Of a DNA stretch of 64,000 nt, positions 26,601 to 33,885 are shown piece by piece. Positions within the stretch are counted from its first letter, which is position 1. Every line of letters starts with the position of its first letter. The position numbers were made by a program, and so were the translations under genes. The stretch lies in NCBI GenBank assembly GCA_023437305.1, contig JAEZGN010000022.1, positions 1 to 64,000 on the forward strand, in the 5' to 3' direction. Source of the stretch: Bacteroidota bacterium. Its GTDB lineage: Bacteria > Bacteroidota > Bacteroidia > Bacteroidales > Dysgonomonadaceae. The notes below the pieces were generated by a model that was given only the letters and a program-made list of their open reading frames with translations, searched no databases and had not been told where the DNA came from.

Positions 26601-28200
26601 GACACGTCACTCAATCCCCGGAATCTCTCTGATTTCGCCTCCTCCTCATCATGATATATATTCAATCGAGGATTTGGCTCAGTTGATATTTGACCTCAAA
26701 AATGTAAATCCTGCTGCTCAGATTAGTGTGAAATTAGTATCTGAGAGTGGTGTGGGTACAATTGCTGCGGGTGTTGCTAAAGCTAAAGCGGATCGCATCG
26801 TTATCAGTGGATGTGAAGGCGGTACAGGAGCAAGTCCTGCCAGCTCTATCAAGCATGCAGGTCTTCCTTTAGAAATTGGTTTAGCGGAGGTTCAACAAAC
26901 GTTAGTACTGAATGGGCTTCGTGGGCAGGTATATCTACAAACAGACGGTCAGCTGAAAACCGGACATGATATCATTGTTGCGGCAATGCTTGGTGCTGAA
27001 GAGTTTGGCTTTGCTACAAGCGCTTTGATTGTATTGGGATGTATAATGATGCGTAAGTGTCACTTAAATACATGTCCTGTAGGTGTTGCTACGCAAAACG
27101 AAGAGCTTAGGAAGAAGTTTATGGGACGTAGCGAGTACCTTATCAACTATTTCAATTTCTTAGCAGAAGAAGTGCGTGAGCATTTGGCTGCCTTGGGTGT
27201 GAAATCACTTGATGAAGTAGTAGGGCGTGCCGATTTGTTGAAATATATGAAGAGTGACGCAAATAAGAAAGTTGAAAAACTAGACTTGTCTCGTCTGATG
27301 TATTTTCCTGTAGAAGCAAAAGAAAATGCCATTCATCGTATAAAAGATCAGGAACATAAGTTGGATGATGCGCTCGATATTTCATTGATCACTACCTCTC
27401 GTATGGCTATCGATAAAGCTATGCCAACGGTAATGACCAAAACAATAAAGAATACGAACCGTACTGTGGGAGCGATGCTTTCCGGTGAGATTGCAAAGAA
27501 ATATGGCAATGCGGGTCTTCCTGAAGATACTATACAATTTACATTCACGGGTTCGGCCGGACAAAGTTTTGGTGCATTTCTTGCGCATGGTGTAACCTTC
27601 AAGTTGGAAGGTGATGCAAATGACTATGTGGGTAAGGGTTTGTCGGGTGGTAAGATTATCATCGTGCCCCCAGCAACATCCACATTTAAGCCTGAGGAGA
27701 ATATTATTGCAGGTAATACATTGCTATATGGTGCCACATCCGGCGAAATATACATCAACGGACGAGTAGGAGAGCGCTTCTGCGTACGCAATAGTGGCGC
27801 TGTCGCAGTTGTTGAGGGTGCAGGAGACCACTGTTGTGAATATATGACAGGAGGTCGTACTGTAGTGCTCGGCAAAACAGGACGCAACTTTGCTGCCGGT
27901 ATGAGTGGCGGCGTGGCTTATGTATATAATATAGATGAAGATTTTGATTACTATTGCAATATGCAAATGGTAGAGTTGACACTGATAGAAGATACTTACG
28001 ATAGCCGTGAACTTCGTCAGTTGATAACTAATCATTATAACTATACAAATAGTCCTCTGGCTAAATATATTCTTGATAACTGGAATACCGAAGTGGAGAA
28101 ATTTATGAAAGTGACTCCAATCGAGTATAAGAAAGTATTGCAAGATGAGAAATTGGAAGCTATTAAGAAAAAAATAGCACAAGTAGAATTTGATTATTAA
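23683..28200 (+). CDS. gltB: Glutamate synthase, large (alpha) subunit
   Basis: A 1505-residue ferredoxin/NADPH-type GOGAT subunit making glutamate from glutamine and 2-oxoglutarate. I chose the ATG giving MQDLRSAIQHGLYD; a TTG two codons earlier is less likely. A short propeptide is cut before Cys22 (HDACGVGMV), the glutaminase nucleophile. The central and FMN domains follow, with GGTGASPASSIKHAG and the 3Fe-4S cysteines in MRKCHLNTCPVGVATQN. The C-terminal GXGXG beta-helix domain is complete (SGGKIIIVPP, AVVEGAGDHCCEYMTGG). Length is normal. The gltD start is 17 bp downstream. Confidence 0.97.
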   Translation: MQDLRSAIQHGLYDPNYEHDACGVGMVLHMKGAKSHAIVENGLRVLENMTHRGAENADNKTGDGAGIMLQIPHEFILLQGIPVPEKGHYGTGLVFLPKGEAEMESCMITLTQYIDKEGLKLLAVRDVPVNSEILGEMAKSNEPHIKQIFVLGEEGLSQDELEHKLYLLRKKIEKEIFNSKIFSLETKRAFYIVSLSTKRLIYKGMLSSEQLRHYYPDLLNPHLTSAIALVHSRFSTNTFPTWDLAHPFRMVAHNGEINTIKGNRLWMEARESILKSDLLGNINDLWPIVQPFMSDSASFDNVLEFLVMSGKSLPHAMAMMVPESWNDQNPISDDLKAFYEYHSLFMEPWDGPATLLFSDGRYAGGLLDRNGLRPARYLITHNDVMVVASEMGVLPFEPSEIKEKGRLRPGKILMVDTEKGTIQYDAELKENLAKAYPYREWLSKNRISLDDISSGRAPKYSVDNYDKLLKVFGYYKEDIEKIMTPMAVEGKEPTASMGNDAPVAVLSNKPQRLFTYFRQLFAQVTNPPIDPIREELVMSLAGYIGSLHKNILEPMPEHTKMVGLSNPFLSNRELDLLVHLGYKGFKAEIIPMLFDPKQGGAGLEKAIEQMCRNAEKAVDSGSNYIVLSDRGVNPDNAAIPSLLAVSAVHHYLIERRKRMQIDIVVESAEPREVMHFALLFGYGANAVNPYLALAVIEDLVKKGDIHLDFHTAMKNYVKSINKGLLKTMSKMGISTLKSYIGAQIFEAVGISTGVIDKYFKGTTSKIEGIDINDIASDTIEAFYEAFESDFIDPSLVSQGIYAWRRNGEYHAWNPETIMNLQMATRLGSYKKFKEYTDSIDKKPEKIFLRDFLDFDPSKNPIDISEVEPVSAITKRFVTGAMSFGSISREAHEAMAVAMNAIGGKSNTGEGGELPERFATNARSSIKQVASGRFGVTTEYLVNADELQIKIAQGAKPGEGGQLPGFKVDKIIAKTRHSIPGISLISPPPHHDIYSIEDLAQLIFDLKNVNPAAQISVKLVSESGVGTIAAGVAKAKADRIVISGCEGGTGASPASSIKHAGLPLEIGLAEVQQTLVLNGLRGQVYLQTDGQLKTGHDIIVAAMLGAEEFGFATSALIVLGCIMMRKCHLNTCPVGVATQNEELRKKFMGRSEYLINYFNFLAEEVREHLAALGVKSLDEVVGRADLLKYMKSDANKKVEKLDLSRLMYFPVEAKENAIHRIKDQEHKLDDALDISLITTSRMAIDKAMPTVMTKTIKNTNRTVGAMLSGEIAKKYGNAGLPEDTIQFTFTGSAGQSFGAFLAHGVTFKLEGDANDYVGKGLSGGKIIIVPPATSTFKPEENIIAGNTLLYGATSGEIYINGRVGERFCVRNSGAVAVVEGAGDHCCEYMTGGRTVVLGKTGRNFAAGMSGGVAYVYNIDEDFDYYCNMQMVELTLIEDTYDSRELRQLITNHYNYTNSPLAKYILDNWNTEVEKFMKVTPIEYKKVLQDEKLEAIKKKIAQVEFDY

Positions 28201-28209
28201 AAGGAGGAG
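28200..28209 (+). promoter_or_regulatory. Strong Shine-Dalgarno of gltD
   Basis: AAAGGAGGAG lies 8 nt before the gltD ATG, a near-perfect anti-16S match. This is unusual in this window, where most starts have no SD. It may secure equimolar translation with gltB. Confidence 0.7.
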
Positions 28210-28217
28210 TACGAATC

Positions 28218-29645
28218 ATGGGAAATCCAAAAGCATTTTTAACAGTAAAAAGAAAAGACGCAGGGTATCGTCCTGCTCAGGAGCGTATTCTCGACTTTGG
28301 TGAAGTAGAACAAACACTAAATAGTGAAGATAGACGTGAGCAAGCGTCGCGCTGTATGGACTGTGGCATTCCTTTTTGCCACTGGGGATGTCCACTAGGA
28401 AATAAGATGCCTGAATGGCAAGAATATATATATAAGGGAAATTGGAAGCTGGCAGCAGAAGTATTGATGCAGACAAATGACTTTCCGGAGTTTACAGGAC
28501 GTATTTGTCCCGCACCATGTGAAAAATCGTGTGTGCTCTCTATACACCGTGCGCCTGTAACTATCCGTGAAAACGAAGCTTCGGCTCTTGAGCACGCTTT
28601 TGGGGAAGGATTTATTCAACCTAAAGTGCCGGCTCATCGTACGGGTAAAAAAGTAGCCGTGATAGGCTCCGGTCCCTCAGGTCTTGCTGTTGCTAATCAG
28701 TTAAATCAGAAAGGTCATGAAGTAACAGTGTATGAGAAGAGCTCTCATATAGGAGGTTTGCTTCGTTTCGGTATTCCTGACTTTAAGCTGAATAAAAATA
28801 TCATCGATCGCCGATTGAAGCTAATGGAGGCTGAGGGGGTTAAGTTTGTAGTAAATACAGAGATCGGAAAAGATGTGAAAGGTAAAGACATCTTGAAAGA
28901 TTATGATGCAGTATGTGTGGCTATTGGCTCGCAAGTGCCTCGTGATCTTCCTGTCGAAGGGCGTGAGCTGAAAGGAGTTTACTATGCAATGGAATACCTT
29001 ACAGCGCAGAATAAGCTGATCGCAAAAGAATCTGTTCCAGCCGATCAGGTGATTGATGCCAAAGGTAAGAATGTACTTGTTATTGGTGGTGGTGATACGG
29101 GTTCGGACTGTATTGGTACTGCAAATCGTCAGGGTGCAGCGAATATACTGCAAATAGAAATATTGCCTAAACCGGCAAAGCTGGAAGAAATAGAAAATCC
29201 TTGGCCTAATCCATTCCCGGTAGTGCTGAAAACTTCTTCCTCTCATTTGGAGGGGTGCGAGCGTCGTTGGGCGTTGAATACTAAACGCTTTATAGGAGAG
29301 GATGGTAAGTTGACAGCCGTGGAACTTGTAGAAGTGGCTTGGGAGAAAGACGAGAATGGTCGCCATGTTATGAAAGAAGTTGGACCGTCTGAGATTCATA
29401 AAGTAGATCTTGTGTTTCTTGCTCTTGGCTTTGTTCATCCTATACAAGAAGGCTTACTGCAAGAGTTGGATATAAAAACCGATGATGTTCGCCGTAATGT
29501 AATGACAGATAAGAATCGGGCTACAAATGTATCAAAGGTCTTTGGAGCAGGAGATTGCGTAAGCGGTCAATCATTAGTGGTAACAAGCATAGCATCAGGG
29601 CGTAAGACAGCTCAGCATATTGATGAGTTCTTGAGTTCAAAATAG
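28218..29645 (+). CDS. gltD: Glutamate synthase, small (beta) subunit
   Basis: A 475-residue FAD/NADPH oxidoreductase that feeds electrons from NADPH to GltB. The N-terminal 4Fe-4S cysteines are in RCMDCGIPFCHWGCPLGN (~42-59) and CPAPCEKSC (~95-103). The FAD-binding loop is GSGPSGLAVANQL and the NADPH-binding loop is IGGGDTGSDC. The C-terminal GAGDCVSGQSLVVTSIASGR closes the second FAD contact. Length and order match bacterial GltD. It is the last gene of the nitrogen block. Confidence 0.97.
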   Translation: MGNPKAFLTVKRKDAGYRPAQERILDFGEVEQTLNSEDRREQASRCMDCGIPFCHWGCPLGNKMPEWQEYIYKGNWKLAAEVLMQTNDFPEFTGRICPAPCEKSCVLSIHRAPVTIRENEASALEHAFGEGFIQPKVPAHRTGKKVAVIGSGPSGLAVANQLNQKGHEVTVYEKSSHIGGLLRFGIPDFKLNKNIIDRRLKLMEAEGVKFVVNTEIGKDVKGKDILKDYDAVCVAIGSQVPRDLPVEGRELKGVYYAMEYLTAQNKLIAKESVPADQVIDAKGKNVLVIGGGDTGSDCIGTANRQGAANILQIEILPKPAKLEEIENPWPNPFPVVLKTSSSHLEGCERRWALNTKRFIGEDGKLTAVELVEVAWEKDENGRHVMKEVGPSEIHKVDLVFLALGFVHPIQEGLLQELDIKTDDVRRNVMTDKNRATNVSKVFGAGDCVSGQSLVVTSIASGRKTAQHIDEFLSSK

Positions 29646-29671
29646 GCATTGTTAATAATCGTTTAAAATTA

Positions 29672-29691
29672 GGGATGTGCATCTTTTTTTG
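29672..29691 (+). terminator. Weak terminator after gltD
   Basis: A GATG-tg-CATC mini-stem followed by seven T, 27 bp after the stop. Marginal. Confidence 0.4.
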
Positions 29692-29792
29692 TTAAAAATG
29701 AGGGTAGGACTCTGTAAGTAATCTTACCTTTATATCAGCAAAATTATAGACATGACACAAATTAACTCTTTTATTAATTAAAATTCCTAATT

Positions 29793-30287
29793 ATGAACAA
29801 AAAACTTATTTGCTTATTGATGTTTGTTTTTTCATTAAGTCTGGCTTTTACAGCTTGTAGTGATGACGATGAAGACAAAGTAGATTATGCTAAAGAGGTA
29901 GCTGGAACCTATACTGGCTCATTAACATTGAAAATACCTGTGATGGACGTTGATGAAACTATTGCAGATAAAAAAATAGAATTGACGAGAGTTTCCGATA
30001 ATAAGGTAAATCTTAAACTTAAGGAATTTTCATATGGTGAATTAACTCTAGGAGATATTCCTGTTGATGGAATTACTGTAACAAAGGATGGTAGTACTTA
30101 TAAGCTTGCGGATACATCAAAAAATATTGATTTGTTAGGAGGTCTTATGACTGCAACAGTTGCAATTTCTTCATCTACGGTAAAAGATGGTAAGCTAAAT
30201 ATGACCATCAAGGTTAATAATGTTAAGCAGGGTGGAAATGATATGCAATTAGGTGATATGAATATTACATATTCTGGTTCAAAATAA
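29793..30287 (+). CDS. Calycin-like lipoprotein
   Basis: A 164-residue lipoprotein with the signal MNKKLICLLMFVFSLSLAFTAC and lipobox Cys22 followed by an acidic stretch (SDDDEDK), as often seen for surface-exposed Bacteroidetes lipoproteins. The mature domain begins AKEVAGTYTGSLTLKIPVMD and is a chain of regular strands (VNLKLKEFSYGELTLGDIPV, GKLNMTIKVNNVK), the pattern of the calycin-like lipoprotein family. Function is unknown; ligand binding is the family's usual guess. It has its own terminator and no partner gene. Confidence 0.75.
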   Translation: MNKKLICLLMFVFSLSLAFTACSDDDEDKVDYAKEVAGTYTGSLTLKIPVMDVDETIADKKIELTRVSDNKVNLKLKEFSYGELTLGDIPVDGITVTKDGSTYKLADTSKNIDLLGGLMTATVAISSSTVKDGKLNMTIKVNNVKQGGNDMQLGDMNITYSGSK

Positions 30288-30321
30288 AATAGAATCTTGT
30301 TAATTAATCTTTTTATTATAC

Positions 30322-30362
30322 GAAGAAGGCGGTTTCTGGAGACAGAAATCGCTTTTCTCTTT
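30322..30362 (+). terminator. Terminator of the calycin-like lipoprotein gene
   Basis: GCGGTTTCTG pairs with CAGAAATCGC around a 4-nt loop, followed by TTTTCTCTTT. It ends before the chosen start of the next gene (30402), which supports that start. Confidence 0.75.
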
Positions 30363-30401
30363 AATAATTTTCTATCTTTATGTCAAGAACTTATTAATGC
30401 T

Positions 30402-30947
30402 ATGATTAGAGTTGTTGGCAGATATATTTCTTCTTTTATATTATTAGTTGTCTTATTATCTTCCTGTGGTACACAAAAGCCACAAGGCAAACTTTTATAC
30501 GATCCTCGTGAGGTGGCAGAGCTTTCGTCTAAACTGGGTATTGGGTTAAGTAATATTGATAAAGATGATGATCGTAATATGCCTCTCTATGCCGAAGTTT
30601 CGCAATGGATAGGGGTTCCTTATCGTTATTCCGGATTATCGAGGAGGGGTTTAGATTGTTCCGGTTTTGCTTATCTTATTTATCAAAAAGTATATCGGAA
30701 GACAATTCCTCGTTCTACTACGGATCAATCAAAAATGAAAATGCATAATGTTTCTAAAGGAAGTTTGCAAGCGGGTGACTTTGTTTTCTTTGCCACCTCG
30801 GGCAGAAATAAAATAAGCCATGTTGGTATTTATTTAAAAGATGGACGCTTTATTCATGCCTCTACGTCGAATGGTGTAATAGTAAGCCATCTGGATGAGG
30901 AATATTATAAACGTACATGGAAAAAAGGCGGCAGAATAAAAAAATAG
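30402..30947 (+). CDS. NlpC/P60 family lipoprotein (peptidoglycan endopeptidase)
   Basis: A 181-residue cell-wall cysteine peptidase of the NlpC/P60 family, expected to cut stem peptides. I chose the internal ATG giving MIRVVGRYISSFILLVVLLSSCGTQ, because it starts a proper lipoprotein signal (lipobox at Cys22) and lies after the upstream terminator; a longer reading frame from 30297 would run through that hairpin. Catalytic Cys is in RGLDCSGFAYLI and the His in KISHVGIYLKDG, with RFIHAST following. It is a paralogue of the next gene, sharing the SSKLGIG and YAEVSQWIGVPYRYSG layout. Confidence 0.9.
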   Translation: MIRVVGRYISSFILLVVLLSSCGTQKPQGKLLYDPREVAELSSKLGIGLSNIDKDDDRNMPLYAEVSQWIGVPYRYSGLSRRGLDCSGFAYLIYQKVYRKTIPRSTTDQSKMKMHNVSKGSLQAGDFVFFATSGRNKISHVGIYLKDGRFIHASTSNGVIVSHLDEEYYKRTWKKGGRIKK

Positions 30948-30952
30948 CTCAC

Positions 30953-30996
30953 AAGAACTTAAAATTCTATAAAACTTTTGCGAAGTTCTTATTTTA
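30953..30996 (+). terminator. Possible terminator between the NlpC/P60 genes
   Basis: AAGAACTT and AAGTTCTT arms separated by 22 nt, then ATTTTATT. The loop is long, so confidence is modest. Confidence 0.45.
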
Positions 30997-31041
30997 TTAG
31001 ACTGGATTTCCTATTTTTATTCGGCTAAAAAATAAAACAGC

Positions 31042-31803
31042 ATGTCAATTTCGAAACGGATACTAGGAATATCAACATTTTTGCTAATGTGCTCCATGGC
31101 TTTTACGCCGGTTTCTGCTGTTACACCAAAGAAATCAAAAGCAGGGAAAAAGAAATCCAAAACGAGTGTATCTCATACTCCCAAATCGGTGAAAGTAGTA
31201 CAGTCTTCACAAAATATGTCTGTAACAACAAATGCAGGGGATAAGGTTTCCTTACCGGTGTTTGATAAAATATTTGAGAATTCTAAATATAATGTGCCAA
31301 GTTCAGACGCTTTGTTAGCTGACGCAGGTGCTAGTGCTGCTGTGTCTATGGAAGTGATGAGGCGCAGAATGATAGAGCAAAAAGAAATGCAAGAACTTTC
31401 TTCTATGTTAGGAATATCAATTAAAAATCCGGACAACTTAGATTTATATCGTGAGGTAGCCGATTGGCTGGGCACACGTTATCGTAGAGGTGGAATGAGC
31501 CGCAAAGCTGTTGATTGTTCTGGTTTTACTAATATTATATATAAAACTGTGTTTGGGCAGCAATTAGATCGGGTTAGTACTACAATAGCAAAGAATGTAA
31601 GGGAAACAATCACCAATAAAGAAGATTTAGAACCGGGCGACATGGTGTTTTTCTCTACCTTCAGAAAGAAATACATTAATCACGTTGGCATATATATCGG
31701 AGACGGTAAATTTATACATGCCTCGATAAAAAAAGGAGTCATCGTAAGTTCTTTGCGCGAAGGATATTATAGTACAGCATGGCGTAAAGGTGGAAGAAAC
31801 TAA
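31042..31803 (+). CDS. NlpC/P60 family secreted protein
   Basis: A 253-residue exported NlpC/P60 peptidase. The signal peptide runs to about residue 27 (FTPVSA). A lysine/serine-rich segment follows (KKSKAGKKKSKTS), which may bind cell wall. The catalytic domain occupies ~135-253, with Cys in KAVDCSGFTNIIYK and His in INHVGIYIGDGKFIHAS. It resembles the preceding lipoprotein in its last ~130 residues (SSMLGISIKN, REVADWLGTRYRRGG), so the pair probably arose by duplication. The substrate bond is unknown. Confidence 0.88.
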   Translation: MSISKRILGISTFLLMCSMAFTPVSAVTPKKSKAGKKKSKTSVSHTPKSVKVVQSSQNMSVTTNAGDKVSLPVFDKIFENSKYNVPSSDALLADAGASAAVSMEVMRRRMIEQKEMQELSSMLGISIKNPDNLDLYREVADWLGTRYRRGGMSRKAVDCSGFTNIIYKTVFGQQLDRVSTTIAKNVRETITNKEDLEPGDMVFFSTFRKKYINHVGIYIGDGKFIHASIKKGVIVSSLREGYYSTAWRKGGRN

Positions 31804-31828
31804 ACGGGATAAAAGATAGGTAATACAT

Positions 31829-31862
31829 AGAGGAGGACAAAAGTGCCTCCTTTGTTGTTTTT
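31829..31862 (+). terminator. Terminator of the second NlpC/P60 gene
   Basis: AGGAGG-N9-CCTCCT stem followed by TTGTTGTTTTTA, 28 bp after the stop. Confidence 0.7.
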
Positions 31863-31905
31863 ATAAGTTTAATCGTATCGTTATAGAAATGCAATATAAA
31901 TATTG

Positions 31906-31913
31906 TATCTTTG
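31906..31913 (+). promoter_or_regulatory. -7 box of mgsA
   Basis: TATCTTTG, a full TAnnTTTG match, 29 bp before the mgsA ATG. No TTTG lies at the -33 position. Confidence 0.6.
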
Positions 31914-31942
31914 AAATAATGATTACATAACTATGGACGAAT

Positions 31943-32422
31943 ATGAAAAAGAGACTAACAATAGCCTTAGTGGCACACGATCACCGCAAAGCGGATATGG
32001 TAGAATGGTGTTATTATAATTCAGAATTTTTGTCGAAACATCACTTAGTGTGTACTGGAACAACAGGTACTCTGATCAAAGAAGCTTTTGAAGAAAAAGG
32101 AATCGAAGCAGATATTACTCGTATGAACTCCGGTCCATTGGGGGGTGACGCTGAAATCGCTGCTATGGTGGTGCGTCATGAAGTGGATTTGGCTATTTTC
32201 TTGATAGACGATTTAAATCCTCAGCCTCATGAAGCCGATATTATGATGTTGTTGCGCCAATGCCGTGTGCATAATGTGCCTATTGCGTGCAATCGTTATA
32301 GCGCAGATCTTATGATCACAAGTACATTGTGGGACGACGACGATTACACGCCTACTTTGCCTAGATATGAAATTTTTGATAGAAATAAATTTGATGCAAG
32401 TTTTAGAAGGAAAAAAGACTAA
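31943..32422 (+). CDS. mgsA: Methylglyoxal synthase
   Basis: A 159-residue enzyme converting dihydroxyacetone phosphate to methylglyoxal and phosphate, an overflow route when sugar phosphates accumulate. ALVAHDHRKADMVEW at ~8-22, TGTTGTLI (phosphate loop) at ~38-45, and NSGPLGGDAEIAAMV with the catalytic Asp at ~62-76 are diagnostic, as is IACNRYSADLMITS. An alternative ATG 10 bp upstream is in another frame. It is monocistronic with its own promoter and terminator. Confidence 0.96.
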   Translation: MKKRLTIALVAHDHRKADMVEWCYYNSEFLSKHHLVCTGTTGTLIKEAFEEKGIEADITRMNSGPLGGDAEIAAMVVRHEVDLAIFLIDDLNPQPHEADIMMLLRQCRVHNVPIACNRYSADLMITSTLWDDDDYTPTLPRYEIFDRNKFDASFRRKKD

Positions 32423-32427
32423 AAATA

Positions 32428-32466
32428 GAATAAGGTAAGCTCAGCAAAGCTTACCTTATTTTTTAT
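32428..32466. terminator. Bidirectional terminator between mgsA and the YigZ-family gene
   Basis: AATAAGGTAAGCT and its complement flank a short loop, followed by TTTTTT on the plus strand and an A/T-rich tail on the minus strand. It overlaps the last codons of the convergent minus-strand gene. Confidence 0.85.
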
Positions 32467-33058
32467 CTGAGAATTGAAGACTTTCCACTTTTTCTAGTCT
32501 GCTTACCAATTCGTCGTATTGAGCTTTTCTAATTTCTAGTGTCATACTACAGTTCATGTCGAAGTCTTGAAGCAATATTTTCGGTTCCATCTCTTTTACC
32601 AGTCGCATCACATCATTCATATATGGATACTCGAAAGTGAACGATACTTGTAAATCTACAGTTTTTTCAATAATCTCTGCCGCTGTAATAGCTTCCGCCG
32701 CTGCTTCTCTATAGGCGACTATGAGCCCGCTAGTGCCTAATTTTATTCCACCAAAATAACGGACTACAGCAATTACTATATCCGTAAGGTTATTAGAATT
32801 TATTTGCCCTAGTATTGGTTTTCCAGCTGTGCCCGATGGTTCTCCGTCATCGTTCGATCTGAATTCTTTACGCTCGGCTCCCAGCATATATGCCCAGCAG
32901 ACATGCCGAGCGTCATAATATTCTTTGCGAAGTTTATCTATTTCGTTCTTCGCTTCTTCTGCAGATTGCACAGGAATGGCGTAAGCAATAAATTTACTCC
33001 TTTTGTCAGTGTATATTGCTTTAGATAAGTCCGTTATTGTTCTGAAAGTATCTTCCAT
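32456..33058 (-). CDS. yigZ: YigZ/IMPACT family protein
   Basis: A 200-residue protein of the YigZ (UPF0029/IMPACT) family. The hallmark segments are SKFIAYAIPVQSAEEA near residue 21, RHVCWAYMLG, the FRSNDDGEPSGTAGKPIL stretch at ~67-84, and VVRYFGGIKLGTSGLIVAY at ~98-116. Bacterial members are poorly characterised; links to ribosomes or translation control come from eukaryotic IMPACT. A TATCTTTG box only 6 nt upstream of the ATG suggests a leaderless or nearly leaderless mRNA. Confidence 0.92.
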   Translation of the reverse strand: MEDTFRTITDLSKAIYTDKRSKFIAYAIPVQSAEEAKNEIDKLRKEYYDARHVCWAYMLGAERKEFRSNDDGEPSGTAGKPILGQINSNNLTDIVIAVVRYFGGIKLGTSGLIVAYREAAAEAITAAEIIEKTVDLQVSFTFEYPYMNDVMRLVKEMEPKILLQDFDMNCSMTLEIRKAQYDELVSRLEKVESLQFSDKK

Positions 33059-33064
33059 AGACTA

Positions 33065-33072
33065 CAAAGATA
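33065..33072 (-). promoter_or_regulatory. -7 box immediately upstream of the yigZ ATG
   Basis: The minus-strand TATCTTTG matches TAnnTTTG; its G is 6 nt before the ATG, which places the expected +1 at or next to the start codon. Confidence 0.5.
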
Positions 33073-33263
33073 CAAATTATGAAATAAAGCATTCTTTAGA
33101 CAAAGTAATAATTAATGACAGAATTTCCGAGCAGAATGATATCTGATGCTATAAAGATTTTAGATTGTATGAAATAAAGTGAAAGATGTCTAATGCTTAA
33201 AAATGGGAGGTTTTGATTGATAATCAGGGGTAAATATTTTACAAATAGGTATAAAATAGGAAT

Positions 33264-33363
33264 GGTTGTCTCACGACAACCAATCTTCACTCCTAACCAT
33301 AAATCTAATACCATGAAAAATACTTTACAAAAGTATGTATATTTTTTTATAAAACAAACTTAA
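33264..33363 (+). other. Hairpin followed by a 16-codon open frame
   Basis: GGTTGTC-tcac-GACAACC is a perfect 7-bp stem (33264-33281). After 31 nt, ATG opens MKNTLQKYVYFFIKQT then TAA (33313-33363). It might be a leader peptide with an attenuator-type stem, or the 5' remnant of a deleted gene. There is no direct coding evidence. Confidence 0.3.
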
Positions 33364-33430
33364 TGATATAAAAAATATAATTTTAACATTAATATAATTG
33401 CATTGTTTCGTTTTTGGAATCAAAATGTAA

Positions 33431-33438
33431 TATATTTG
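33431..33438 (+). promoter_or_regulatory. -7 box preceding the candidate small RNA
   Basis: TATATTTG, a full consensus match. The predicted start (~33444) falls at the first base of the 12-bp stem. A TTTG lies 14 bp upstream, closer than the usual ~20 bp. Confidence 0.5.
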
Positions 33439-33443
33439 TTTTC

Positions 33444-33518
33444 GTAAATAGTTAATCTAAACTATAACTATCTGAGTCTTTGGCTCGAAGAATCGCAAAA
33501 GAGATATTAACTATTTAT
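33444..33518 (+). ncRNA. Candidate structured small RNA or leader
   Basis: A perfect 12-bp closing stem, TAAATAGTTAAT (33445-33456) with ATTAACTATTTA (33506-33517), encloses 49 nt. Inside, TCT-GAGT-cttt-GGCTC-GAAGA can form a second hairpin. A consensus -7 box ends 6 nt upstream. No Rho-independent terminator follows directly and no known RNA family is recognised. Confidence 0.4.
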
Positions 33519-33844
33519 ATAGAATTTAAACATCGAGTTTTTATGACTAAAACCTTACAAATATTTATATTTGTTATTAGTATGCTTGATTGATAAATAG
33601 ATCTTATTATTTATTAAATACTCAATTAGCTCTCTAATTCTATAGCATAAATTTAGATTGTAATTGTTACAAAGCTGACACAGAGAGGTTAAGTTGTAAT
33701 TAAAAAAATATTCGTTTATGATCTTTTCTTATTATTCAAGGAATAAAATAAGCAAGTATCTAAAAAACATTATGGCATAGTTTTTGTTTCAATATTATAA
33801 ATGGATATTTAAATTTAATCTAAAGAGCTATTAGAAATAAAGCT

Positions 33845-33852
33845 TATATTTG
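33845..33852 (+). promoter_or_regulatory. -7 box of clpC
   Basis: TATATTTG, full consensus, 33 bp before the clpC ATG. Confidence 0.6.
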
Positions 33853-33885
33853 TAACGTACGCAAAGAACATCAAATAAGACGGTT

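Larger units (their letters stand above)
33073..33885. other. Long gene-free region upstream of clpC
   Basis: About 800 bp of very AT-rich DNA without a credible protein gene. It holds a perfect hairpin with a 16-codon open frame (33264-33363), a promoter plus stem-loop candidate RNA (33431-33518), an ACAAATA/TATTTGT palindrome (~33558-33575) and the clpC promoter (33845-33852). Confidence 0.6.

Noticed and set aside
27724..28182. 152-codon frame antisense to gltB
   Set aside because: A shadow of the conserved GltB C-terminal domain; no independent support.
30297..30401. 35-codon N-terminal extension of the first NlpC/P60 protein
   Set aside because: It reads through a terminator hairpin and precedes a clean lipoprotein signal peptide starting at 30402.
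33096..33314. 72-codon minus-strand open frame in the clpC upstream gap
   Set aside because: Low-complexity hydrophobic translation, no signal, no domain and no promoter; it overlaps the hairpin at 33264. Likely chance in AT-rich DNA.
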